From NCBI GenBank assembly GCA_029882015.1, contig JAOULM010000009.1, positions 1-21,593 on the forward strand: a DNA stretch of 21,593 bases. The letters are read 5' to 3'. The notes under the pieces are model-generated. The model was not told where the DNA came from. It saw only the letters and a list, made by a program, of their open reading frames with translations, and did not search any database. The position numbers and the translations under genes were made by a program. Below, piece after piece: positions 6,970 through 12,847 of the stretch. Positions within the stretch are counted from its first letter, which is position 1; every line of letters begins with the position of its first letter. The stretch is from Candidatus Nomurabacteria bacterium. Its GTDB lineage: Bacteria > Patescibacteriota > Minisyncoccia > Phycocordibacterales > UBA1006.

Positions 6970-7565
6970 GATTCACCTCCTTTTTTATTTCCATCAACAA
7001 AAGTGTCGACTTCTTTGCTCACCTTACCAAGAAGATCATTTACATGGTCACGAAATTTATGCATTCCCTGAGTAAAAATTAATCTTACCTTTGCAGATGT
7101 AGATGTTTCCGCCTGTGGTGGTAATCCTAATATTTCCCCACAAACACCCCCATAAGCTTGTTTCATTTTTTCAACAAACCCACCCCCAGTGCTTTCTGAT
7201 ACAACTAGTACATCTGGTTGTATCATTTTGATTAACCTTATTGCATCCTCTTTTGAGGTATGCAAAGTAACATAATCGACATAAGGTAAATGAAGAAGCA
7301 TTTCAGCTCGTTCGTTCTGTGGAATCACTGGTCTCCCTTCGCCTTTGCGTTCTGTGGTATAAGAGTCTCCATCAATCCCAACAATAACAATATCTCCATT
7401 ATCTTTTGCTTGGCGTAAATACCGAGCGTGTCCGATATGAATAATATCATATGACCCTTGGGTGAGAACTACTGTTTTGCCACCCGCTTTGGCTTTCTTT
7501 ACAATTTCAACAAGATCTTCATAGTCTTTTATGAATTTATCTTTTAATTCATCAAATATCTCCAT
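6966..7565 (-). CDS. HIGH-type nucleotidyltransferase (cytidylyltransferase-like)
   Basis: 199 residues. TVVLTQGSYDIIHIGHARYL carries the HIGH motif (His43, His46), and ERKGEGRPVIPQNERAEML is the RfaE/GCT-type segment that contacts the nucleotide. TSTSAKVR near residue 155 resembles the ISSTxIR loop of this superfamily. Such enzymes transfer CMP or AMP from CTP/ATP to a phosphorylated substrate (heptose-1-P, glycerol-3-P, pantetheine-P, NMN). The substrate here is not readable. It is the first gene of a two-gene unit; the dCMP deaminase start overlaps its stop (ATGA). The family call is strong, but the specific activity is open, and genomic linkage to dTMP synthesis is unusual for this family. 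Confidence 0.82.
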   Translation of the reverse strand: MEIFDELKDKFIKDYEDLVEIVKKAKAGGKTVVLTQGSYDIIHIGHARYLRQAKDNGDIVIVGIDGDSYTTERKGEGRPVIPQNERAEMLLHLPYVDYVTLHTSKEDAIRLIKMIQPDVLVVSESTGGGFVEKMKQAYGGVCGEILGLPPQAETSTSAKVRLIFTQGMHKFRDHVNDLLGKVSKEVDTFVDGNKKGGES

Positions 7566-7630
7566 TTTTTCTTTTTTTATGATTTACAATTTATCTGGAA
7601 CATACCACATAAAAAAAGAATCTGCAATAA

Positions 7631-8230
7631 TTATTTTTTATTAGCGATAATATCATAAGATGATACATCGCCGTCATATGGAACACCAACAGACCTAGAA
7701 GCGCCTTTGGTGACATTGATATTAGAAAAACCAACTCTTTCCAGCACTCCAACCAACCAGTCAATATCGTGGTGATATTTACCGATTTTAATATCTGGCT
7801 GAGAAAAAATTCCTCCTTTGGATGTGAAACTGACACCAATATAACCTTTTGATTCAAGGTGTATCCAAACACTCTCAATAATATAAACAACATCCAGCGG
7901 TTCAAGGTACTGAATAAGTCTTGCCATAATAATGGCGTCATATTTTTTATCTCCGAACGGAAAATCCACCACAGAGCATTTATAAAAATTTATATTTTGT
8001 TTAATATCTAATGATAAACTCGAAAAATCGTGGACATTGGCAACATCAACAGCATCAACACTGTGTCCCTGCTCAGCCAAAAAGATACTATTCCTCCCTT
8101 GCCCACAACCCAAATCTAAAACACGAGAATTTTTATCTATATATGCAGATATACCCCCAACAATGAGGCTGTGTTCTTTTTTGGAGATAAAAAATTTTTT
8201 ATCTTTATAGGCTTTCTCCCATTCATGCAT
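7631..8230 (-). CDS. Class I SAM-dependent methyltransferase
   Basis: A 199-residue Rossmann-fold methyltransferase. Motif I is VLDLGCGQGRNSIFLAEQGH, with the acidic SAM ligand in VDAVDV. Then come YDAIIMARLIQYL (motif IV region) and a C-terminal half resembling TehB/UbiE-type small-molecule methyltransferases. The start is MHEWEKAYKD (ATG 8230), since a -10 box TATTTT with extended TG (8242-8237) ends 6 nt upstream. The gene lies downstream of the rplK terminator and so has its own promoter. Although it neighbours the L11 gene, it lacks the size and N-terminal domain of PrmA, so I do not assign it as the L11 methyltransferase. The substrate is unknown. Confidence 0.82.
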   Translation of the reverse strand: MHEWEKAYKDKKFFISKKEHSLIVGGISAYIDKNSRVLDLGCGQGRNSIFLAEQGHSVDAVDVANVHDFSSLSLDIKQNINFYKCSVVDFPFGDKKYDAIIMARLIQYLEPLDVVYIIESVWIHLESKGYIGVSFTSKGGIFSQPDIKIGKYHHDIDWLVGVLERVGFSNINVTKGASRSVGVPYDGDVSSYDIIANKK

Positions 8231-8265
8231 GCAGCAAAAATACCACACAGCCACAGAAAAAGCAA

Positions 8266-8294
8266 AAAGCCACCCCTGTTGGGGTGGCTTTTTA
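8266..8294 (-). terminator. Terminator after rplK
   Basis: On the minus strand AAAAGCCACCCC pairs with GGGGTGGCTTTT and is followed by T. It ends the secE-nusG-rplK unit, so rplA is not in this operon. Confidence 0.9.
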
Positions 8295-8310
8295 TCCTTT
8301 GTTTTGTGTA

Positions 8311-8733
8311 CTATTTAACCTCGATTCCCATTGATACACATTGTCCGCGGACGATGTTCATTGCCCCCTCGATATCTTTGGCGTTTAGGTCAGGCATTTT
8401 GATCTCAGCGATTTCACGCAATTGTGTTTCGTTGATTGACCCAACCTTTTTAGTTTTATTTTTTCCTGAACCTGATTTGATTCCCAAAGCTTTCAAGATC
8501 AAACTAGATGTCGGAGGAGTCTTTACGATAAATTCAAATGTTCGGTCTTCGTATACATTAATAATAACAGATACAACGTCGCCCATTTGGTCTTTGGTTG
8601 CAGTGTTAAACTGGTTAACGAATTCCCCGATGTTTACTCCGGCCTGTCCCAATGCGGGTCCCAGAGGTGGGGCTGGAACAGCTTTTCCAGCTGGAACCTG
8701 CAATTTTAGTGTTTTTGTAATTTTTTGAGCCAT
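8311..8733 (-). CDS. rplK: Ribosomal protein uL11
   Basis: 140 residues, full family length. MAQKITKTLKLQVPAGKAVP is followed by APPLGPALGQAGVNIGEFVN, the classic L11 N-terminal domain with the Pro-rich linker and the thiostrepton/elongation-factor region. The C-terminal rRNA-binding domain includes TPPTSSLILKALG and EIAEIKMPDLNA. It binds the GTPase-associated centre of 23S rRNA. It is third in a secE-nusG-rplK unit, the usual bacterial order, but rplA, normally next, is absent and a terminator follows the gene. The 138-nt upstream spacer holds a hairpin. High confidence. Confidence 0.97.
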   Translation of the reverse strand: MAQKITKTLKLQVPAGKAVPAPPLGPALGQAGVNIGEFVNQFNTATKDQMGDVVSVIINVYEDRTFEFIVKTPPTSSLILKALGIKSGSGKNKTKKVGSINETQLREIAEIKMPDLNAKDIEGAMNIVRGQCVSMGIEVK

Positions 8734-8871
8734 ATAAATTCTAGACGCGGGAGTCTAACCCGTAACTAGCTAATAAAAGAGTTTCTATACTCGTCGTCGA
8801 ACAATACCAGAAATATGGTTGTTTTGCAAGAGTGGAGGAGGTCGGACCTCCTTTGTCTACACGTACGCCTG
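8734..8871 (-). promoter_or_regulatory. nusG-rplK intergenic leader with hairpin
   Basis: The spacer is long for an operon interior. It holds a GGAGGT/ACCTCC hairpin at about 8837-8852 without a T run, and a shorter GGG..CCC pairing near the rplK start. A site for r-protein autoregulation or RNA processing is possible by analogy with L11-L1 leaders, but no known L1 or L11 target motif is recognised. Confidence 0.35.
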
Positions 8872-9417
8872 TTAAATCTTTTTTACCTGCAAGAAATCTA
8901 GCTCAACAGGTGTTTCGCGACCAAACATAGAAACTAATACCTCGAGTTTTCCTTGTTCTGGGCTGATTGTATTAATTTTACCTTCCATTTCTTTGAATGG
9001 CCCTTCTATGATTTGAACAGTTTCGCCAACTTCGAATTCAACCTGTTGTTTAGTTTTGTCGTTGCTCATTCTTGCAAACAATTCATCAATCTCTTTCTGG
9101 GAAACTGGAACAGGTGTTACACCAGAACCTACGAACCCTGTAACGCGGGGTGTGTTACGAACCACATACCAAGAGTCATCATCAACAACCATATCAACCA
9201 AAATATATCCTGGGTAAATTTTTTCGTCCACTTCGACACGTTTTGATCCTTTGATTTTGGTTATTCGTTCTGTTGGAACAATCACATTAAAAATCTTGTC
9301 TTTCATTCCCAATGATTCAGCGCGCTGTTTTAGGTTACGCTCGACAGCATGTTCGTATCCTGAATATGTGTGAATCGCATACCAATTGCGTTCATTTCCA
9401 AGGTTTTGTTTTGACAT
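8872..9417 (-). CDS. nusG: Transcription elongation/termination factor NusG
   Basis: 181 residues, standard length. The N-terminal NGN domain starts at NWYAIHTYSGYEHAVERNL and includes YPGYILVDMVVDDDSWYVVR and TPRVTGFVG, the RNA polymerase clamp-binding face. The C-terminal KOW domain runs from VGETVQIIEGPFKEMEGKI to VKKI; it contacts NusE/S10 or Rho in other bacteria. It lies between secE (49-nt gap) and rplK. A small hairpin, GGTTATC..GATAATC, lies in the gap before the start. Confident. Confidence 0.97.
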   Translation of the reverse strand: MSKQNLGNERNWYAIHTYSGYEHAVERNLKQRAESLGMKDKIFNVIVPTERITKIKGSKRVEVDEKIYPGYILVDMVVDDDSWYVVRNTPRVTGFVGSGVTPVPVSQKEIDELFARMSNDKTKQQVEFEVGETVQIIEGPFKEMEGKINTISPEQGKLEVLVSMFGRETPVELDFLQVKKI

Positions 9418-9466
9418 AAAATGTATTGCAGATTATCTTGTGATAACCTAAAGTAAATTAATAAAG

Positions 9467-9646
9467 CTAGATAATTTTTCCCAACAAGAATGCGAATAGC
9501 TGGTCAAAAACACCCATAAAATATGCCAGAACAAATGCGATAGCAATCACAAGTCCTGTCAAAGCAAGGGCTGTTCGCCAAGTCGGCCACACAACGTGTG
9601 TCATTTCTTCGCGGGTTTTTTTGAAATAATTAATGATTTTTTTCAT
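9467..9646 (-). CDS. secE: Preprotein translocase subunit SecE
   Basis: A 59-residue protein reading MKKIINYFKKTREEMTHVVW then PTWRTA, which matches the SecE signature (basic amphipathic helix followed by V-x-W-P-T). One membrane segment runs from about residue 26 to 46 (LALTGLVIAIAFVLAYFMGV). SecE clamps SecY in the SecYEG channel. Single-membrane-span SecE is the normal short bacterial form. It is the first gene of the secE-nusG-rplK transcript, with a good promoter at 9709-9737 about 60 nt upstream. Confidence 0.93.
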   Translation of the reverse strand: MKKIINYFKKTREEMTHVVWPTWRTALALTGLVIAIAFVLAYFMGVFDQLFAFLLGKII

Positions 9647-9708
9647 ATAACAAACAAATAAATCTGATATTTAAAAACACCGTCGGTGCGGCGCCTTATG
9701 TATTAATG

Positions 9709-9737
9709 ATATTACTCGATTTAACAGAAAAAGTCAA
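9709..9737 (-). promoter_or_regulatory. Promoter of secE-nusG-rplK
   Basis: On the minus strand TTGACT (9737-9732), a 17-nt spacer and TAATAT (9714-9709). Unlike the leaderless genes nearby, it leaves a ~60-nt leader with a CACCG..CGGTG hairpin. Confidence 0.8.
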
Positions 9738-9740
9738 GTG

Positions 9741-9921
9741 AGGTACAAAGTTCCGCAGGAACGACAATACCGAACTTGTGCAGAATATAAGAAATAAAGG
9801 AGCCCTCCTAGCGACTATTATTTCTAAAATATTCTGCCCAGTGAGAGTAAAAAATAATGAAATAAGGAGCGGTAGCGACTATTATTTTTTACATATTCTG
9901 CCAAGCGAACACGCAGACATT
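9741..9921 (+). repeat. Tandem structured repeat units (two clear, one degenerate)
   Basis: Two ~64-bp units (about 9781-9844 and 9845-9908) share TAGCGACTATTATTT starting at 9809 and 9873, then ATATTCTGCC. Each is an inverted repeat: CAGAATA..TATTCTG in the first, and a perfect 12-bp GTAAAAAATAAT/ATTATTTTTTAC in the second, around a core GGAGC..TAGCGAC. A third, weaker unit (about 9741-9785: ACAAAGTTC..GAACTTGT around GGAACGAC) precedes them. CTGC..GCAG closes the block. It lies between the secE promoter and the 3' end of the RluA-type gene, where it could act as a 3' structure. Confidence 0.75.
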
Positions 9922-9926
9922 GATAT

Positions 9927-10655
9927 TTATACAAGACCAATCTCATCGAAAGCCCTCTGTAAATCATCAGGAATTGGTGCTTGAACGTTGATTTGCTCGT
10001 TGTCCATACCCACAAACGAAATCACGTGCGCATGCAAAGCATGACGGTCCAACCCCAAAACACAACCACGCGAGGTATATAGCTTGTCACAAACCAACGG
10101 ATGATTCATGTATTTTGCATGCACGCGAATCTGATGTGTTCGCCCTGTTTTTGGCATGAATTGAACAATAGATACCGGCTCATCATCAACAACCGCTCGA
10201 TGTAGGACCCGCCAATCTGTAACCGCGTCTCGCAGTTTTCCGCGTTTTCCACGCATTGCCGACCACTGTCGGAAATCTTTGGGGCTACGTCCAATCGATG
10301 CATCCACTGTTCCAGAGCTTTCAATAATATTCCCCCAAACAATTCCAATGTATTCTTTTTTGACTGTGCTATTTTGAAATTGGTTTTTCAGGTGTTCGAA
10401 TGCATTTTGGTTTTTTGCCAATATCAAACATCCAGATGTATCACGGTCTAGACGATGAACAATCCCCGGACGCTGAATCTCTTTGTCATCAATAATCATC
10501 GGTTCTCCGACATTTGCTGTGTCTGGATGGTTTTCGACCATCCAATCCGCCACAGACGGTTCGTCTGTTTTTCCATCGCCATGCACCACAAGACCCGCTG
10601 GTTTGTTAATTACCAGATAGTCATTGTCCTCGAAAATTGTTTGTATTTTTTGCAT
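9927..10655 (-). CDS. RluA-family pseudouridine synthase
   Basis: A 242-residue catalytic domain that isomerises uridine in rRNA or tRNA. YLVINKPAGLVVHGDG is the family's N-terminal signature. GIVHRLDRDTSG holds the catalytic Asp (Asp70 in HRLD). KKEYIGIVWG and PKTGRTHQIRVHAKYMNHPL are further RluA/RluD motifs. There is no N-terminal S4 domain, unlike RluD or RluC, so this is the minimal form. The start at ATG 10655 lies directly after a terminator-like hairpin and seven T, so production of this protein needs read-through from the upstream small gene or an unseen promoter. Target uridine not predictable. Confidence 0.9.
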   Translation of the reverse strand: MQKIQTIFEDNDYLVINKPAGLVVHGDGKTDEPSVADWMVENHPDTANVGEPMIIDDKEIQRPGIVHRLDRDTSGCLILAKNQNAFEHLKNQFQNSTVKKEYIGIVWGNIIESSGTVDASIGRSPKDFRQWSAMRGKRGKLRDAVTDWRVLHRAVVDDEPVSIVQFMPKTGRTHQIRVHAKYMNHPLVCDKLYTSRGCVLGLDRHALHAHVISFVGMDNEQINVQAPIPDDLQRAFDEIGLV

Positions 10656-10687
10656 AAAAAAACCTCTATCTTTAAAAAAGATAGAGG
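10656..10687 (-). terminator. Hairpin plus T run immediately before the RluA-type start codon
   Basis: CCTCTATCT pairs with AGATAGAGG (10663-10687), followed on the minus strand by TTTTTTT and then the ATG at 10655. It begins one base after the stop of the 73-aa gene. It has the form of an intrinsic terminator or attenuator. Confidence 0.85.
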
Positions 10688-10688
10688 A

Positions 10689-10910
10689 TTATGATGTATT
10701 TCGAATAATGAAAACCTTTTTACCTTTAACATCAATAGGCTCTGGAATAATAGATCCTTTTACCTTATTTGCTGCCTTGAATTCTTCTGTTCCCTCTATA
10801 ACAAGGGTTATATTTTTTATATTGGTATACGGGATATCCTCTAACAACAAAGAATCTTTTCCCGCATTAATCAATTCCTCTGCTTTTTGTTGTAAAAAAT
10901 TCATGTTCAT
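10689..10910 (-). CDS. Small protein, unassigned (73 aa)
   Basis: Starts MNMNFLQQKAEELINAGKDS, and a second ATG two codons in is also possible. It is soluble and predicted alpha/beta, with no signal or membrane segment and no recognised family. The evidence for coding is a consensus promoter (TTGACA, 17 nt, TACTAT at 10957-10929) whose -35 contains the stop codon of the upstream kinase gene, a short leader, and a terminator hairpin right after the stop. It therefore looks like an independently transcribed small gene. Confidence 0.6.
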   Translation of the reverse strand: MNMNFLQQKAEELINAGKDSLLLEDIPYTNIKNITLVIEGTEEFKAANKVKGSIIPEPIDVKGKKVFIIRNTS

Positions 10911-10928
10911 ATTTTTATGTTCTTATAT

Positions 10929-10957
10929 ATAGTAATACTTTTCTTTATTTATGTCAA
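10929..10957 (-). promoter_or_regulatory. Promoter of the 73-aa gene
   Basis: TTGACA (10957-10952), 17-nt spacer, TACTAT (10934-10929) on the minus strand. The TGA stop of the kinase-like gene lies within the -35 hexamer. Confidence 0.75.
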
Positions 10958-11706
10958 GCTTTTTTGAATCTTTCTAATTCCCACCTAATAAGTTCCACAT
11001 TGTTTAAATCAGCATCGTTAATACCACCGGAAACAAGTTTCTCGTCATTATACTCTTCTCCCTCTTCTGCTATATAGCGCCTATCATATGGATCTAATTT
11101 TGCTTGAGTATCATATGAATAAAAAAGTGCATTCCCAAAATCAATAACAACAGGATTATTTGTCTCTGGATCAATCAATACATTTCTTAGGGCAATATCT
11201 CTGTGGTAAATATTTTTCTTATGCATCTGTTTTATAAAATCTTCTAATTTATCACAAAATACATCAACATCAAAATTTGTAGGCAAATCTTGTTTTTCAG
11301 TTATTAGAACTTCTAGATTTGGAGCATCAAAGTATTCCATAACAAGTGCATATTGTTTTGAAAGATTTCCTGTTTCTTCATTTTTAACAACCGCGGAAAA
11401 AGAGGCAACAGGAAAAGGAGTCTTTACATCTTTGTGTATACCATGAACTTCCCTTAGAAACTCTGCTTCTTGTTTTACAGAGTTTGTAGGAGTTTTGTGT
11501 GAAAGTAATTTTTTATAACATAATCCATTTTCTAATGTGTCTCGAAAAACCCTAGCGTACTCACCTTTCCCAACAAAACTTTTTTTTGTAAAAATTTCAT
11601 GAGCAATAGCATGAACATGCTCTGTTGCATCTTCTGGACTAAGGGTTAGGCCTTCTAATTCCTTACCTTTCATATAAAATTCTTGGTCTATTTTTTCTAC
11701 ACCCAT
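10954..11706 (-). CDS. Eukaryotic-like protein kinase domain protein
   Basis: A 250-residue single kinase domain. The glycine-rich loop is GKGEYARV (46-53), the ATP lysine is in CYKKL (65-66), and the catalytic loop is HRDIALRN (168-175, with HRD and Asn175). The metal-binding DFG is at 189-191 (VVIDFGNA). The core residues are all present, so activity is plausible; substrates are unknown. The spacing resembles small RIO/Bud32 or lipopolysaccharide-kinase-like enzymes more than large Hanks kinases. I place the start at ATG 11706: the longer frame is antisense to tRNA-Val and would include the promoter (TTGAGA, 17 nt, TATGAT at 11747-11719). It is divergent from tRNA-Val. The last codon overlaps the next gene's promoter. 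Confidence 0.78.
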   Translation of the reverse strand: MGVEKIDQEFYMKGKELEGLTLSPEDATEHVHAIAHEIFTKKSFVGKGEYARVFRDTLENGLCYKKLLSHKTPTNSVKQEAEFLREVHGIHKDVKTPFPVASFSAVVKNEETGNLSKQYALVMEYFDAPNLEVLITEKQDLPTNFDVDVFCDKLEDFIKQMHKKNIYHRDIALRNVLIDPETNNPVVIDFGNALFYSYDTQAKLDPYDRRYIAEEGEEYNDEKLVSGGINDADLNNVELIRWELERFKKA

Positions 11707-11718
11707 AAATATAACTGT

Positions 11719-11759
11719 ATCATACCCCTCTTGCTCATTTTTCTCAAGTGGTGTAGAAT
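11719..11759. promoter_or_regulatory. Interleaved divergent promoters: tRNA-Val (+) and kinase (-)
   Basis: Plus strand: TTGCTC (11731-11736), 17 nt, TAGAAT (11754-11759), serving tRNA-Val. Minus strand: TTGAGA (11747-11742), 17 nt, TATGAT (11724-11719), serving the kinase gene. The -35 of each lies in the spacer of the other, so only one polymerase can occupy the site at a time. Confidence 0.7.
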
Positions 11760-11774
11760 CATCTTTGTGAATTT

Positions 11775-11847
11775 GCGCGTTTAGCTCAGTTGGTAGAGCA
11801 GCTCGTTTACACCGAGAAGGTCGGGAGTTCAAGTCTCTCAACGCGCA
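11775..11847 (+). tRNA. tRNA-Val (anticodon UAC)
   Basis: 73-nt cloverleaf. The acceptor is GCGCGTT with AACGCGC and discriminator A. The anticodon loop TTTACAC gives UAC, and the T-arm is GGGAG TTCAAGT CTCTC. The CCA end is not encoded (CAT follows). A strong terminator and a repeat element follow. Confidence 0.97.
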
Positions 11848-11856
11848 CATAAAATA

Positions 11857-11887
11857 AAAGACCCCCACGCAATGCGTGGGGGTCTTT
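11857..11887 (+). terminator. tRNA-Val terminator
   Basis: AAAAGACCCCCACGC pairs with GCGTGGGGGTCTTTT around a tiny loop. The A-rich and T-rich flanks (AAAATAAAAG and CTTTTGTTTT) extend the symmetry and recur at the other tRNA trailers. Confidence 0.95.
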
Positions 11888-12065
11888 TGTTTTAGTACGA
11901 CGTTGTAGACTTGAACCGAGAATGCGCGCGAAGCCCGAGCGATAGCGAGGAAGCATTAGAGTGGAGGTCAATGGAATGAGGCGAGAACGAGACCGTAGGT
12001 CGATGAGCTCGTCCATAAGAGTGACCAAGTCTCTCAACGCGCTATTCCGTTAGGGTAGCCAAGTC
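11888..12065 (+). repeat. tRNA-trailer element behind tRNA-Val
   Basis: Starts with an inverted copy of the Val T-arm (GACTTGAACC, 11908-11917). The shared core runs GAGAATGCGCGCGAAGCC then CGAGCGATAGCGAGG and a GCATT closing stem. A second hairpin region follows (GACGAG..CTCGTC type). At 12026-12042 there is a 17-nt exact copy of the tRNA 3' end (11830-11846, ending AACGCGC). A further partial copy, CCAAGTCTC, lies near 12059. No gene is visible in this ~300-nt stretch. Confidence 0.85.
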
Positions 12066-12154
12066 TCGAAATAATAAACAGTAATTTATAGCAAAGTCTC
12101 TCTCTATTTTTTAATGCTACAATATAACCATTATTAAATAAGCTATATTTATAT

Positions 12155-12490
12155 ATGAAAGATCTTCTTGGTATATCAGAAAAACACATCTCGGGAACAA
12201 AATATTTTTTTGTTAACCTTTTCTTGGGAATTATTCTATCAGCTGTAATTGGTATTTTATACTCCTTGATTAGTAATTCATCCATTGTTTCAATATTGGG
12301 TGTAATCGCTGCGATATTTATTATCTATGTTTCAATAAAAACATCTGTAAAACGCCTGCACCAATTTGGGTGGTCTGCATGGTTGTTGTTACTTTTCATT
12401 ATTCCAATCGTAAACTGTATCTTGTGGTTGATTCTAGTTTTCAAAGATTCTACGCAACGACAAAACCAACAACAAGAACCCATGATGTAA
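12155..12490 (+). CDS. DUF805-type small membrane protein
   Basis: 111 residues with three to four hydrophobic segments (about 17-40, 43-62, 74-94). KRLHQFGWSAWLLLLFIIP matches the DUF805 signature (R-L-H-D-x-x-x-S-x-W, then a membrane helix), and VFKDSTQ is the usual cytoplasmic end. The family's function is unknown. An extended -10 box, TGCTACAAT, lies about 33 nt before ATG 12155, leaving a short AT-rich leader. Its terminator (AAAACCAGCT/AGCTGGTTTT) is shared, in reverse, with the repeat element behind tRNA-Arg(UCU). Confidence 0.82.
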   Translation: MKDLLGISEKHISGTKYFFVNLFLGIILSAVIGILYSLISNSSIVSILGVIAAIFIIYVSIKTSVKRLHQFGWSAWLLLLFIIPIVNCILWLILVFKDSTQRQNQQQEPMM

Positions 12491-12503
12491 TATCAAACAA
12501 AAC

Positions 12504-12530
12504 AAAAACCAGCTACGCAGCTGGTTTTTG
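12504..12530. terminator. Bidirectional terminator (DUF805 gene / tRNA-Arg element)
   Basis: AAAACCAGCT pairs with AGCTGGTTTT, with T runs on both strands. From the minus side it lies directly behind the duplicated tRNA 3' end. Confidence 0.88.
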
Positions 12531-12538
12531 TTTTGTGG

Positions 12539-12686
12539 GTGCCCCCAGTAGGAATCGCCCGCTCTCGTGGATTTCGCTACGTCTTCGACTTACTACAATC
12601 TCACTCCCTCGGGCCCCACTCGAATGCTTCCTCGCTATCGCTCGGGCTTCGCGCGCATTCTCGGTTCGATTCTTATGGACAACGCT
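12539..12686 (-). repeat. tRNA-trailer element behind tRNA-Arg(UCU)
   Basis: Read on the minus strand it starts with an inverted T-arm (GAATCGAACC, complement of 12663-12672). Next is the core with GAATGC/GCATTC closing a loop that contains CGAGCGATAGCGAGG, then CGAGTGGGGCCCGAGGGAGTGA. A second hairpin and CACGAGAGCGGG follow, then a 19-nt exact copy (12557-12539) of the tRNA 3' end at 12751-12733. The core is almost identical to the Val and Lys elements although the tRNA ends differ. Confidence 0.88.
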
Positions 12687-12730
12687 AAAACACAAAAGCC
12701 CCAATACTTCGCATCAGGACTTTGTGTTTT
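12687..12730 (-). terminator. tRNA-Arg(UCU) terminator
   Basis: An imperfect hairpin with G-U pairs: AAGTCCTGAT with ATTGGGGCTT around GCGAAG, flanked by AAAACAC and GTGTTTT. T run on the minus strand. Confidence 0.85.
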
Positions 12731-12733
12731 ATG

Positions 12734-12805
12734 TGCCCCCAGTAGGAATCGAACCCACATCAAAAGGATAGAAACCTTTCGTTTTATCCGTTAAACTATA
12801 GGGGC
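12734..12805 (-). tRNA. tRNA-Arg (anticodon UCU)
   Basis: 72-nt cloverleaf. The acceptor is GCCCCTA with TGGGGGC and discriminator A. Anticodon loop TTTCTAT gives UCU, decoding AGA/AGG. The T-arm is TGGGT TCGATTC CTACT-like. CCA is not encoded. The promoter is TGGTTT, 17 nt, TACTAT on the minus strand (12841-12813). Confidence 0.96.
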
Positions 12806-12847
12806 ATTTCTGATAGTATCAGGAAAACATACTAAAAACCAGCTATT

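Noticed and set aside
7631..8230. L11 methyltransferase PrmA, suggested by the neighbouring rplK
   Set aside because: Too short, lacks the PrmA N-terminal domain and motif details, and is transcribed from its own promoter.
9741..9921. CRISPR array
   Set aside because: Only two to three units, repeats are imperfect and themselves hairpins, spacers are not unique inserts, and no cas gene is present.
11707..11868. 54 extra N-terminal codons of the kinase-like frame
   Set aside because: They are the antisense of tRNA-Val (CALRDLNSRPSRCKRAAL type peptide, a known tRNA shadow) and would include the gene's own promoter.
12370..12794. Several open frames on both strands across the tRNA-Arg(UCU) trailer element
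   Set aside because: They translate repeats and tRNA sequence, have no RBS or family features, and overlap each other.
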